The notes under the pieces are model-generated. The model searched no databases. It saw only the letters and a list, made by a program, of their open reading frames with translations, and was not told the DNA's origin. A program made the position numbers and the translations under genes. A stretch of 64,000 bases of DNA from Pseudomonadota bacterium (GTDB lineage: Bacteria; Pseudomonadota; Alphaproteobacteria; Sphingomonadales; Sphingomonadaceae). Positions 8,052 to 16,468 of the stretch are shown here, one piece after another (positions within the stretch are counted from its first letter, which is position 1; each line of letters starts with the position of its first letter). Where the stretch lies: assembly GCA_023418595.1 (NCBI GenBank), contig JAEZZI010000013.1, forward strand, positions 1 to 64,000. Reading direction: 5' to 3'.

Positions 8052-8387
8052 ATGCCCGACCTCGACCATTTCCGCACCCTTTTGCGATCGGCACGCGATG
8101 CGTTGATCGCGGAAGATCGGATGGCCGAACAGGACCGCGCGCCGGTAACCCTGGATCAGGAAAGCGTGGGTCGGCTGTCGCGGATCGATGCGATGCAGAT
8201 GCAGGCGATGGCGCTTGCCCAGGCGCGCCGTCGTCATAGCGAAAGAATGGCGATCGACGCTGCGCTTGCGCGCATCGACGAAGGCGAGTTCGGCTATTGT
8301 GTGCGATGCGGTGACGAAATCGCCGAGCCGAGGCTGCTGCGCAACCCGTCGGTCGCAACCTGCATCGGCTGCGCCCGAAACGAGTAG
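8052..8387 (+). CDS. DksA/TraR-family zinc-finger protein
   Basis: A 111-residue protein with a helical N-terminal half and the C4 zinc finger of DksA/TraR near residues 82-108: CVRCGDEI, then RLLRNPSVATCIGCA. It lacks the long coiled coil with Asp-rich tip typical of full-length DksA, so it resembles the short DksA/TraR proteins that bind the RNA polymerase secondary channel and alter transcription in stress. It is 5 bases from the stop of the universal stress protein gene and probably belongs to the same transcript. It is intact although both upstream partners are broken. Confidence 0.85.
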   Translation: MPDLDHFRTLLRSARDALIAEDRMAEQDRAPVTLDQESVGRLSRIDAMQMQAMALAQARRRHSERMAIDAALARIDEGEFGYCVRCGDEIAEPRLLRNPSVATCIGCARNE

Positions 8388-8389
8388 GA

Positions 8390-8476
8390 GTGCGAGCGGT
8401 GCTGGTGGGAGCCGAGCGCTACGTCAACGCCGATCGCGGCTTTTGCTTCATCTCGCCGCGACGACGAACAGCCTAA
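8390..8476 (+). pseudogene. Cold-shock-domain remnant
   Basis: A 28-codon open frame that contains YVNADRGFCFISP, close to the RNP-1 region of bacterial cold-shock proteins (FNADKGFGFI is typical). Nothing of the upstream beta-strand or of the rest of the domain follows, and an IS5-type transposase remnant begins 14 bases downstream. It is most simply a csp gene scrap cut by the element. The match is short, so chance similarity cannot be excluded. Confidence 0.4.
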
Positions 8477-8489
8477 GGTCAAGCGTCGG

Positions 8490-9190
8490 TTAGGCAACCA
8501 GAAGATCACTGTTTCGCAATACAGATGGCCGAGAAAATGCGTGGGTGCATCGGTTGTAGCGGGTTTGGATGCGGTGCCAGTCCTCCAGGCGACGGAGCAT
8601 GTTCTCGATCTTGTGGTGCTGGCGGTAGAGGACGGCATTGTGCGGGGTCGCGACCTTGCGGTTGCGCTTCGACGGGATGCGCGGAGCTGTGCCGCGGGCG
8701 GCGAGTGCGTTGCGTAGGCAGCCGCCGTCATCGCCCTTGTCACCGATCAACTCCTTGGCAGGCGGCAGGGCCTCGAGCCTCAATGCGGCACCCTTGTAGT
8801 CGCTCATCTGGCCTTCGGTGAGCAGCATGACAATCGGGCAGATTTCGCCGTCACTGGCAGCGTGGCTTGGAGTTCAGCCCGCCCCTGGTGCGTTCGATAC
8901 GTTGGTAAAGAGCCCCCCTTTTTTATAGGTTTGCCGCCGTCCGATGCGATTTCAGTTGCGTGGCGGCGATCATCAGCCGGTCGGGCCTACCGCCTTTGGC
9001 CGCAAGATCGGCAAAGATGCGATTAAGGACACCCGCCCGGCACCAGCAGGATGAATCGATTGCGGATCGTCTTGTGCGAACCATAGGCGGACGGAGCATC
9101 GCGCCGAGGCGGGCCGTTCCTGATCACGAAAATGATGCCCGACGCGATCCGCCGGTCGTCGACACATGGAATGCTATGCGACAGCGGAAA
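8490..9190 (-). mobile_element. Decayed IS5/IS427-type transposase
   Basis: Reading the reverse strand, pieces of one DDE transposase appear in order but in different frames. These are VDDRRIASGIIFVIRNG (about 9163-9110), then NRIFADLAAKGGRPDRLMI and KSHRTAANL, then RTRGGLNSK, then SDYKGAALRLEALPPAKELI with IPSKRNRK and YRQHHKIENMLRRLEDWHRI (8828-8550), and finally VIFWLPN (about 8510) in yet another frame. Stops and frameshifts separate the pieces, so no active enzyme can be made. The sequence before VDDRR is not recognisable, which places truncation of the 5' end near 9190. I did not find terminal inverted repeats. Confidence 0.8.
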
Positions 9191-9199
9191 TAGGGTAAA

Positions 9200-9558
9200 A
9201 TCCGGCGCATCTGCGCCTCACTTACCAATCACGACTCGGACATCGGCGAGCGCCTCGCCGATGCCGCCACTGAATCAAACCCTTCTGCGACAAGACAACA
9301 ATTTAACGCGTTCTGAGTCGAAGATTGCCAAGTCTGGCGGTTGGCAAGGCGTCGCTTAGCGCAACCCGCTGCCTATCAGCGGGCGTTTAATTTCCGGCGC
9401 TTTAACGTGGCGCGCCGCACGATCCGACCAAAAATCCAACGTTAAATCGCTCGCCCCGAGCGTTAGGGAAGAGCATTGCAGCGGCCTTCTGCATTGCATT
9501 GGAGACCATATCCTTAAGCCCGACAACTCTACTTATCGCAATCCATTCACAACAAATC
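9200..9558. other. Gene-free stretch between IS remnant and TonB receptor
   Basis: No open frame here shows coding character. The part up to about 9,480 looks like degenerate flank of the insertion remnant. The AT-rich part after 9,490 should contain the promoter of the downstream iron-uptake operon. I see no tRNA or other structured RNA. Confidence 0.5.
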
Positions 9559-9583
9559 TTGCAAATAGGAACGACTCGCATTA
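9559..9583. promoter_or_regulatory. Candidate iron-regulator (Fur-like) site
   Basis: TTGCAAAT at 9559-9566 and CTCGCATTA at 9575-9583 form an imperfect dyad of the TGC-AT/AT-GCA type used by alphaproteobacterial Fur/Irr-class regulators. It ends 34 bases before the receptor ATG, where a repressor could block transcription. The symmetry is weak, and the assignment leans on the iron-uptake genes downstream. Confidence 0.3.
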
Positions 9584-9616
9584 GCAGGCGCGAACCTTAA
9601 TCATCAGGGGCTTTCG

Positions 9617-11713
9617 ATGTCGCGTTCCGTGTTGTTGTTGGGTGTTTCGTCCCTTGCCGTCGCCTTGCCGGCAGCCGCGCAGCAATCGTCGGGGCAACAG
9701 CGTCCGTCGGTCGATTCCGAAGACATCGTCGTGACCGGCGAACTCGCCCGGTTCGGCGCGACCAAATCGGACACGCCGATCCTGGAGACCGCGCGGTCGA
9801 TCTCGATCGAAACCGAACGCGATTTCCGCGACAAGGGATTCGAGACGCTGGACGACGCGCTGGCCTATACCGCGGGCGTGACGGCGGAGACCTATGGCTT
9901 CGACATGCGCGGCGATTTCGTATCGATTCGCGGGCTGGGCGTGCCGGAATATCGCGACAACCTTCAATATCTGTTCGGCTATTATAACAATCCCCGGCCC
10001 GATCTGTATCTCGCCGAACAGGTGGAGGTGCTCAAAGGCCCGGCATCGGTGCTCTATGGCGCGGGATCGCCCGGCGGCATCGTCAATGTCGTCACCAAGC
10101 GGCCGTTTGACGGCAAGCTGTTCGAGGTTCGCGGGCGCGTCGGCAATTTCGATCGCTACGAGGCGATGACCGATTTCAACGCCGCGATCCCGGGCACCGG
10201 CGACACCGGATTCTTTCGCTTCACCGGTCTCTATCGCAATACCGGCACCCAGATCGAACAGGTCGACGAGGAAAAGATCGTCATCGCCCCGTCGTTCAGC
10301 GCGCAGCCGACGGCGTCGACGACGATCACGCTGCTGACCAACTATACCAGCCAGGAGACAGATACCGGTCACCAGTTCCTGCCGCTGGAAGGCACGTTGC
10401 TGCCGCATGTCAGCGGGCGAAAGATCGACCCCCTGGTCTATCTGGGCGAGCCGGGGTTCAACCGGTACGATTCCGAAAGCGTCACCGTCACGCTGATCGC
10501 CGAACAGGGATTGGCGGAGGGTCTGAATTTCGAAGCGGTCGGCCGCTATTCGGCATCGACCGCCGATTATAACCAGGCGTGGCCGGATTTTGCTGCGGTC
10601 GGGGCGCCACGTCTGGACGCCCAGGGCAACGCCAATCGCGCCTTCTACCTGTCGCAGGCGCGCAGCGAGAGCGCGGCGATCGACGCCCGCCTGCGCTGGG
10701 AATTTGCGACCGGCGGGATCGAGCACCAGCTGCTGGGCGGCATCCAGTATCAGGACGTGATGACCGACAATGACAGCGCCTATTTCGTCGGCGCGCCGAT
10801 CAACGTCTTCGATCCGGTCTATGGCAACGGCCCGAGCGAAGCCGAAATGGAAGCCGCGATCTTCCGCGCGCCCTCCAATTTCGTCGAGACCACCGGCCTG
10901 TATCTCAGCGATCAGATCACGGCGGGCGCGTTCATCGTCACCGGCGGCGTGCGGTTCGACCGGGTGAGCAACCGTACCGGCCGCGCGGCGCCGCAAAAGG
11001 ACAGCGCGACCAGCTTTTCGGGCGGCGTGCTGTATCGCGGGCCGTTCGGGCTATCGCCCTATTTCAGCTATGCCGAAAGCTTTCAGCCGGTGCTGGGGAT
11101 CGACGGCGACACGCTGGAAGCGTTCGAACCGCAGGAAGGCCGCCAATATGAAGCGGGCCTGAAATGGCAGATTCCCGACACGCGGTCGTTCATCACGCTC
11201 GCGGCGTTCGACATCGAACAGACCAACCTCCCCAATCCCCAGGCGCTGCCCGGCGGCGGCGGCCAGCAGCTGGGCCTTGCGAAAATTCGCGGGGTCGAGG
11301 TCGAGGGCAATATCGCGGTGGGCGGCCTGCTGATCGACGCCAATTACAGCTTCCTCGATCACGAGGATCCCGATGGTTTCCGCCTGTCGTCGATCCCGCG
11401 GCATCAGGCATCGCTGTTCGCCACCTATCGCTTTGCGGGCGCGCTCGACGGGTTCCGCATCGGCGGCGGCGTGCGGTATCAGGGCGAGAATGAAAGCAGC
11501 GGATTCACGGCGACCGGCGCGCCGCTGATCGTTGCGGTCGATGGCCACACGGTTGCCGACGCCAGTGTCGGCTATCGCTGGGGCAACTGGGATTTCTCGG
11601 TCAATGCGCGCAATGTGACCAACGCGCAGTATTTCACGACCTGTCTGGCGCGCGGCGACTGCTATCCCAACGAACGCCGCACCGTGATCGCGACGATCGG
11701 ATACCGGCTGTGA
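9617..11713 (+). CDS. TonB-dependent siderophore receptor
   Basis: A 698-residue outer-membrane receptor with a Sec signal peptide (SRSVLLLGVSSLAVALPAAAQ, cut near residue 22). A TonB-box-like region DIVVTGEL lies at about 36-43. A plug domain follows (FVSIRGLGVPEYRDN, VLKGPASVLYGAGSPGGIVN, VVTKRP), and then a 22-strand-type barrel ending NAQYFTTCLARGDCYPNERR with an aromatic-poor terminal strand. The plug pattern is that of the ferrichrome/pyoverdine receptor class, so a hydroxamate or similar ferric siderophore is the likely ligand. AGGGG precedes the ATG. The stop overlaps the next gene's GTG, showing translational coupling with the two membrane proteins downstream. Confidence 0.93.
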   Translation: MSRSVLLLGVSSLAVALPAAAQQSSGQQRPSVDSEDIVVTGELARFGATKSDTPILETARSISIETERDFRDKGFETLDDALAYTAGVTAETYGFDMRGDFVSIRGLGVPEYRDNLQYLFGYYNNPRPDLYLAEQVEVLKGPASVLYGAGSPGGIVNVVTKRPFDGKLFEVRGRVGNFDRYEAMTDFNAAIPGTGDTGFFRFTGLYRNTGTQIEQVDEEKIVIAPSFSAQPTASTTITLLTNYTSQETDTGHQFLPLEGTLLPHVSGRKIDPLVYLGEPGFNRYDSESVTVTLIAEQGLAEGLNFEAVGRYSASTADYNQAWPDFAAVGAPRLDAQGNANRAFYLSQARSESAAIDARLRWEFATGGIEHQLLGGIQYQDVMTDNDSAYFVGAPINVFDPVYGNGPSEAEMEAAIFRAPSNFVETTGLYLSDQITAGAFIVTGGVRFDRVSNRTGRAAPQKDSATSFSGGVLYRGPFGLSPYFSYAESFQPVLGIDGDTLEAFEPQEGRQYEAGLKWQIPDTRSFITLAAFDIEQTNLPNPQALPGGGGQQLGLAKIRGVEVEGNIAVGGLLIDANYSFLDHEDPDGFRLSSIPRHQASLFATYRFAGALDGFRIGGGVRYQGENESSGFTATGAPLIVAVDGHTVADASVGYRWGNWDFSVNARNVTNAQYFTTCLARGDCYPNERRTVIATIGYRL

Positions 11714-12273
11714 CGATCACACTCGCGCTGATCGCCGCGGCGCTGGGCGTGCTGTTGATCCGGCTCGGCTGGGGACGCGACGGTGGGGCCACGCGCGTGG
11801 GCATGGGCTGGGCGCTGGTCGCGCTCGGCCTTGGCGCGCTGATGTGGCGCGACGGTGCGTGGGGGCTGGCGCTGGGCGGATCGGTGACAATTCTGGCGGC
11901 GATGCTTGTGCTGTCGCACGCCGCCATCACTGCGCCGCGCCCGCGAAAAGCGACGCCGGTGCGCGAGCCAACGGCCGCGGTCGCTCTGCACAGTGAGAAC
12001 TGGGCAGCGCTGGGCCGTCGGATCCTTGTGTTTTTGCTCGCGGTGCCGGGTGCGGCTGCGGCGTCGATGCTGGTGGCGCTTGCCGTGCAGACGCTGGCGC
12101 GCGCGGGCGGATGGGGCGAAGCGAACGCAGGCGTTGCTGGTCTCGCGGCGTTTCCAATCGCCTGGGCGATCCTCACGACGCTGGTGATGCTCAAGGATCG
12201 GGTGACGCAAATGGCAGGAATTGTTGCGGTCGTCGCGATTCCCGCCGCCGCCCTGTTCTGGGGACTGACATGA
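11710..12273 (+). CDS. Small multi-pass membrane protein of a siderophore operon
   Basis: A 187-residue protein with about five or six predicted membrane segments (residues about 3-20, 30-45, 50-68, 105-128, 145-162 and 168-186) and a short arginine/proline-rich loop near 75-90. It begins with GTG in a GTGA overlap with the receptor stop and ends in an ATGA overlap with the PepSY gene. Small proteins of this kind accompany PepSY-type reductases in proteobacterial siderophore operons, but I cannot name the family securely. A helper role in iron release or export at the inner membrane is inferred only from the operon. Confidence 0.7.
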   Translation: MTITLALIAAALGVLLIRLGWGRDGGATRVGMGWALVALGLGALMWRDGAWGLALGGSVTILAAMLVLSHAAITAPRPRKATPVREPTAAVALHSENWAALGRRILVFLLAVPGAAAASMLVALAVQTLARAGGWGEANAGVAGLAAFPIAWAILTTLVMLKDRVTQMAGIVAVVAIPAAALFWGLT

Positions 12274-13745
12274 AGAACATTCTTTCGCCCGATCTGGTTC
12301 GCCGCGCACTGGCGGGACATGCCGCGGTCGGGCTGCTCGCGGGCGCATTGCTCTATATCCTGTGCCTGTCGGGCACGCTGATCGTCGTCCATCAGGAATG
12401 GCAGCGCTGGGAACAGCCGGCGATCGCGGAGTCGACCGCGATCTCTCCGCAAGCGGTGCAACGCGCCGCCGAGGAAATGCTTGCGAGCGAACCGCGCGAG
12501 ACCGAGCATTTCTATGTCACCATGCCCACCGACGGCTTGCCGCGTCCGGTGGCGACCACCGACAACCGTGCCTTCTACCTGAACTGCGATGGCAGCATCG
12601 CCGCGCCCGAGGAGCATGCCTGGACCGAATTCCTGATCCATCTCCATTATTATCTGCATCTGCCGATGCTGTGGGGGCTGATCGCGGTCGGCGCGCTGGG
12701 GGTGATGATGGTGTCGCTGATCGTCGGCGGCGTGCTGGCGCATCCGCGCATCTTTCGCGACGCATTCCGGCTGCGGGCGCGCGGGCAGAAGCAATTGGCG
12801 CTGGCCGACTGGCACAACCGGCTGGGCGTGTGGACGCTGCCTTTTGGTCTCGCGATCGCGATCACCGGCGCGATGCTCGGCCTGTCGATCCTGACGACGC
12901 AGATCACGGCCAACACCTGGTATGGCGGCGATGTCGAGGCGGCCTATGCGCCGATCTTCGGTGCGGAAGGCGTGCATGACGACCGCCCCGCGCCGCTCGC
13001 CAACATCGCGGGTGCGATGCGCGATTTCGAAACGCGCTTCCCCGACGCGCGACTGAGCTATGTGACGATGCACGACCCCGGCAAGGCGGGGCAGCATCTG
13101 CAACTGGTCGGCGATCATCCCCGGCGGCTGATCTTCGGCGAATATTATGTATACGACGTGGACGGCAATTTCGTGCGAACCCAGGGGCTGGCCGATGGCG
13201 ATATCGGCAAGCAGCTCGCCGCGTCCACCTACAAGCTGCATTTCGGCAATTTCGGCGGGCTGCCGGTCAAGATTGCCTATATCCTGATGGGCGCGGCGCT
13301 GACCGTGGTGGCGGGCACCGGCATGTCGATCTGGCTGGTCAAGCGCCGCCAGCGCGGTCGCGCGAGCCCCCGGCTGGAGGGCGCGTGGCAGGCGGTGCTG
13401 TGGGCCAGCCCGTTGCTGATTGCGCTGGCGCTGCCGATGCGATGGATGCTGGGACCGGAAGCGCCGATGGTCGCGTTCTTCTGGTTGGGCCTAGCGCTGA
13501 CCATTGCCGTTGCCGCTTTGTCGAGCGATGCGGCGCGGGTGCGGACCTGGCTGGCGAGCGCGCTCGGCGCGGCGATGGCGGCGGTTGGCGCGGTGCATCT
13601 GATCGCGCTGGGCGGCGCATCACAGCCGATCTACGTCGCATTCGACCTGATCCTGCTTGCAGGGGGGGCGGCGCTGCTCTGGTTCTACGCCAGAGCAGCG
13701 TTTGTCCGCGGCGATGCCGGACTGGTGCCGACGCCCGCCGAGTAA
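12270..13745 (+). CDS. PepSY-associated membrane protein, probable ferric reductase
   Basis: A 491-residue PepSY-TM family protein. The first helix (about 13-37) is followed by a periplasmic PepSY domain and then a histidine-rich pair of segments, FLIHLHYYLHLPMLWGL near 120 and ADWHNRLGVW near 180. A second PepSY-like region follows (YYVYDVDGNFV), with KLHFGNFGG near 320 before the last helices. The histidines are spaced as in proteins thought to bind heme and reduce ferric siderophores. The true start is the ATG at 12270 inside ATGA. Together with the upstream receptor it would import a ferric siderophore and release its iron. The stop lies 3 bases from the convergent DUF885 gene. Confidence 0.85.
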   Translation: MKNILSPDLVRRALAGHAAVGLLAGALLYILCLSGTLIVVHQEWQRWEQPAIAESTAISPQAVQRAAEEMLASEPRETEHFYVTMPTDGLPRPVATTDNRAFYLNCDGSIAAPEEHAWTEFLIHLHYYLHLPMLWGLIAVGALGVMMVSLIVGGVLAHPRIFRDAFRLRARGQKQLALADWHNRLGVWTLPFGLAIAITGAMLGLSILTTQITANTWYGGDVEAAYAPIFGAEGVHDDRPAPLANIAGAMRDFETRFPDARLSYVTMHDPGKAGQHLQLVGDHPRRLIFGEYYVYDVDGNFVRTQGLADGDIGKQLAASTYKLHFGNFGGLPVKIAYILMGAALTVVAGTGMSIWLVKRRQRGRASPRLEGAWQAVLWASPLLIALALPMRWMLGPEAPMVAFFWLGLALTIAVAALSSDAARVRTWLASALGAAMAAVGAVHLIALGGASQPIYVAFDLILLAGGAALLWFYARAAFVRGDAGLVPTPAE

Positions 13746-13748
13746 CCG

Positions 13749-15554
13749 TCAGGCCATTCGCGCACGCACCTGCCTCTGAAGCACGGTCAGCGGCATTGCG
13801 CCCTTTTGCAGGATGGCGTGGAAAGCCTTGGGATCCCACTTGCTCCCGGCTTTCCGACGCGCTTCGTTGCGCAGGTCGACCCAGACATTATGGCCGATCT
13901 TGTAACTGGTCGCCTGACCCGGCCAGACGGTATAGCGGTCGATCTCGTTCTGTCCGCGCCCGCGGGCGATGCCGGTGGTGGCGAGGAAGTAGTCGGTCGC
14001 CTTTTCCCGGCTCCAGCGTTTCGAATGCAGCCCTGAATCGACCACCAGCCGCGTCGCACGGAACAGGATCGACTGGAGATAGCCGACTTCCTCCAGCGGG
14101 ATCGCCTTGAACATCCCCATTTCGTCGGCCAGCTGTTCGGCGTAGAGCGCCCAGCCTTCCGAATAGGCGGAGAAGCCGCCGCGCCGCCGAATGAGTGGGA
14201 TCGCATCGGATTCGAGCGCGCTCGATACCTGCAAGTGATGCCCCGGCGACGCTTCGTGATGGGTCAGCGTGCGCAGCCCGAATTTGGGGCGGTCGAACGT
14301 GTCGCGCAGATTGATGAAATAGGTGGCCGGGCGCGACCCGTCGAGCGACGCCGACTGATAATAGGCGCCCGCCGACCCCGCCTGGATCGCCTCTGGCACG
14401 CGGCGCACCTCGACCGATGCCTTGGGCAGCACCGCGAATTGCTCGCCCAGCCGCGCGTCGATCTCGCGGACCTGCTGGCGGAGCATGTCGAGCAATTCTT
14501 CCCGCCCCGCGTCGGTGTTCGGGAACACTTGGTCGGGCCGCTTGTTGAGCGCGATCAGCCGCTCGCCGACGCTGCCCTGGCTCATCCCCTGACGCTTCAG
14601 GATCGTGTCGATGCGCGCGTTCAGCTCGGCGACCTGTGCGAGTCCGGTCTTGTGAATCTCGTCGCCCGTCAGGTTGGTGGTGGTCGCGGCACTGGCGGCG
14701 GCGGTGTAATAGGCCTCGCCATCGGGAAGCCGCCACACGCCCGCGTCATGCGTGGCCTGGGCACGCAATTGCTCGACCAGTGCGCGCTGGCGGTCGAGCG
14801 CGGGATAGACCTTTTCCGCAATCAGCGTCGCTGCCTCTGCGCTGCGATCGGCGAGATTGGCGTCGCGCAGCTTGGCCGCAAAGCTGGTGACGAGGTCGTG
14901 CTGGGCGGGAGCGGGCTCGCGCGCGGTCGCAAATTGTTTGAGGGTGGTGTCGAGGATATAGTCGGGTGCGAACACCCCCTTGGCCGCGTCCGCGCGTTGG
15001 CGCTCGGTTTCCTGGTCCAGCACGGTGGCGAATGCCTCCAGCCGCGCCAGATAGGCGTCGGCATCGGCGGCGTCACGCACCCGGTGCTGGTTGGCGAGGA
15101 AATCGGGCACGTCGCGGTAGGCGCCCGACAGCTGGCTGATCGTATAGGGGACGTAGCGCCCGCCGGTCGCACCATAATCGAACTGTGCGCCCTCGATCCC
15201 GCGTTCGAGCTGATATTCGACCACGTCGTAGTCGAGCGCGGAGTCCTCGTTGAGCTTGGTGCGGTCGATGGTCTTGAGTTGCGCGAGTTCCCTCCTGGTG
15301 CGGGCGATGTCCCTGGCGCGGCCCGCCGCGGATGCATCCGACAGTTGCGACCGGAGCGGTGCGCGTGCGCCGGTGTCGAGGCCGAGTACGGTTGCGCCTT
15401 CGGGATTCTCGTCGATCCGCGCATAGAAGAAACCGTCGAGCATCTCGCGCAACCGGGCGTCCTCGCCCGCAAGCTGAAGCCCGCGCGCGGCGGCGGGGAG
15501 GGCGGCCAGCGTCGCGGCGACGCTGGCGGAGGCGAGAAATTGACGACGATGCAT
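13749..15554 (-). CDS. DUF885-family secreted metallopeptidase-like protein
   Basis: A 601-residue DUF885 protein. The N-terminus, MHRRQFLASASVAATLAAL, resembles a signal peptide with a Tat-like RRQFL motif. The body is almost entirely helical. The family's metal-site segment is present as LTHHEASPGHHLQ near residues 425-437, an HExxxGH-type arrangement, followed by YSEGWALYAEQLADEMG near 462-478. Members are considered zinc-dependent carboxypeptidase-like enzymes, and substrates are mostly unknown. The length is normal for the family. It is convergent with the PepSY gene and precedes a palindromic repeat on its promoter side. Confidence 0.88.
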   Translation of the reverse strand: MHRRQFLASASVAATLAALPAAARGLQLAGEDARLREMLDGFFYARIDENPEGATVLGLDTGARAPLRSQLSDASAAGRARDIARTRRELAQLKTIDRTKLNEDSALDYDVVEYQLERGIEGAQFDYGATGGRYVPYTISQLSGAYRDVPDFLANQHRVRDAADADAYLARLEAFATVLDQETERQRADAAKGVFAPDYILDTTLKQFATAREPAPAQHDLVTSFAAKLRDANLADRSAEAATLIAEKVYPALDRQRALVEQLRAQATHDAGVWRLPDGEAYYTAAASAATTTNLTGDEIHKTGLAQVAELNARIDTILKRQGMSQGSVGERLIALNKRPDQVFPNTDAGREELLDMLRQQVREIDARLGEQFAVLPKASVEVRRVPEAIQAGSAGAYYQSASLDGSRPATYFINLRDTFDRPKFGLRTLTHHEASPGHHLQVSSALESDAIPLIRRRGGFSAYSEGWALYAEQLADEMGMFKAIPLEEVGYLQSILFRATRLVVDSGLHSKRWSREKATDYFLATTGIARGRGQNEIDRYTVWPGQATSYKIGHNVWVDLRNEARRKAGSKWDPKAFHAILQKGAMPLTVLQRQVRARMA

Positions 15555-15628
15555 GAGGACTCCCGAATACTGGTTTGGCGCGGAGACTAGGGGAGCAAGG
15601 TGCGGTCACGCAACCGTTCGCCCTCTGC

Positions 15629-15707
15629 CGTGCTCCCGCGCAGGCGGGAGCCCAGAGTTTCGCGCGGACCGTGTGCGGCCCTGGACTCCCGCCTGCGCGA
15701 GAGCACG
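15629..15707. repeat. Intergenic inverted repeat, family C (copy 1)
   Basis: Arms at 15629-15655 and 15681-15707 read CGTGCTCCCGCGCAGG... and pair over about 27 bases with one mismatch. Each arm also folds on itself (CTCCCGCGCAGGCGGGAG). A second copy of the same family is at 50350-50428. It lies between two genes read on the same strand and would form a very stable hairpin in RNA. Confidence 0.85.
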
Positions 15708-15721
15708 TGAGGGCGATGCCA

Positions 15722-16351
15722 TCAGCTTCGAGCCTCAAAACTCTCCGCCAGCATATCCACCGCCTCGGCCAGCTTCTCATCGAGATGCCCGAGCAATTCG
15801 GTCCAGCCATCCAACCCCACCAATTCGCCCGGTCCGTCGGAAATGCCGCGCAGTCCGATCATCTCCACCCCGAACCGCTGGCAGGCGCGCCATACCGCGA
15901 AGCTTTCCATATCGACCATGTCGGCATCGATCGCCGCATAATGGTCGCCGGTGACGACATTCGCGCCGGTCGACAGGCTGGCGCTGGGCAATTGCGCGAT
16001 CGGGGTACGCAGCGGCACCACCACCGGATGGTCGGCGAACGGCGTCGTGCCGCGCGCAAAGCCCAGCGGCGACGCGTCGATATCGCGCCAAGCGATCGAC
16101 GCGACTTGATACACCTCGCCCAACCGGCATTTGCGCGACCCTGCCGAGCCCAGCGAGCAAACCAGATCGGGCGGCGTCCCGGCATCGGCAAGCGCCTGAA
16201 GCGCGCGGGTGGTCTCGATCGCCGCCTCGATCGGCCCGACGCCGGTCATCACCGGGCGAATGCGCGACCGCAGCCCAGGGCCATATTCGGGCTCGCACGC
16301 CATGACGAACAGGATGCGTCGGTCGGACAGGGAGAGGGTTTCGATCATCAC
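15722..16351 (-). CDS. MTA/SAH nucleosidase-like nucleoside phosphorylase
   Basis: A 209-residue PNP/UDP-phosphorylase superfamily protein. It begins ILFVMACEPEYG, has a glycine-rich phosphate or base loop (GVGPIEAAIETT, CSLGSAGS) and the catalytic region VDMESFAVWRACQRFG, followed by LRGISDGPGE with the Asp that protonates the purine. These features fit 5'-methylthioadenosine/S-adenosylhomocysteine nucleosidase, which clears by-products of SAM-dependent reactions. It is slightly shorter than E. coli MtnN (232). A related phosphorylase specificity cannot be excluded. It is divergent from the SDR gene. Confidence 0.8.
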   Translation of the reverse strand: MMIETLSLSDRRILFVMACEPEYGPGLRSRIRPVMTGVGPIEAAIETTRALQALADAGTPPDLVCSLGSAGSRKCRLGEVYQVASIAWRDIDASPLGFARGTTPFADHPVVVPLRTPIAQLPSASLSTGANVVTGDHYAAIDADMVDMESFAVWRACQRFGVEMIGLRGISDGPGELVGLDGWTELLGHLDEKLAEAVDMLAESFEARS

Positions 16352-16468
16352 CCTGTCCGATAGCGCCGGATGGCGGGGCCGTCATCGCTCGACCGACATT
16401 TTGCGCTGGCGTCGCGCGGCGGCTTGGGGAAGGTTGCAATCCACTGCCGAAAGATATTGGGAGCGGGC

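Noticed and set aside
9581..10996. Reverse-strand open frame of about 470 codons opposite the first TonB receptor
   Set aside because: The forward frame encodes a full receptor with signal peptide and plug motifs, and the reverse translation is a composition shadow.
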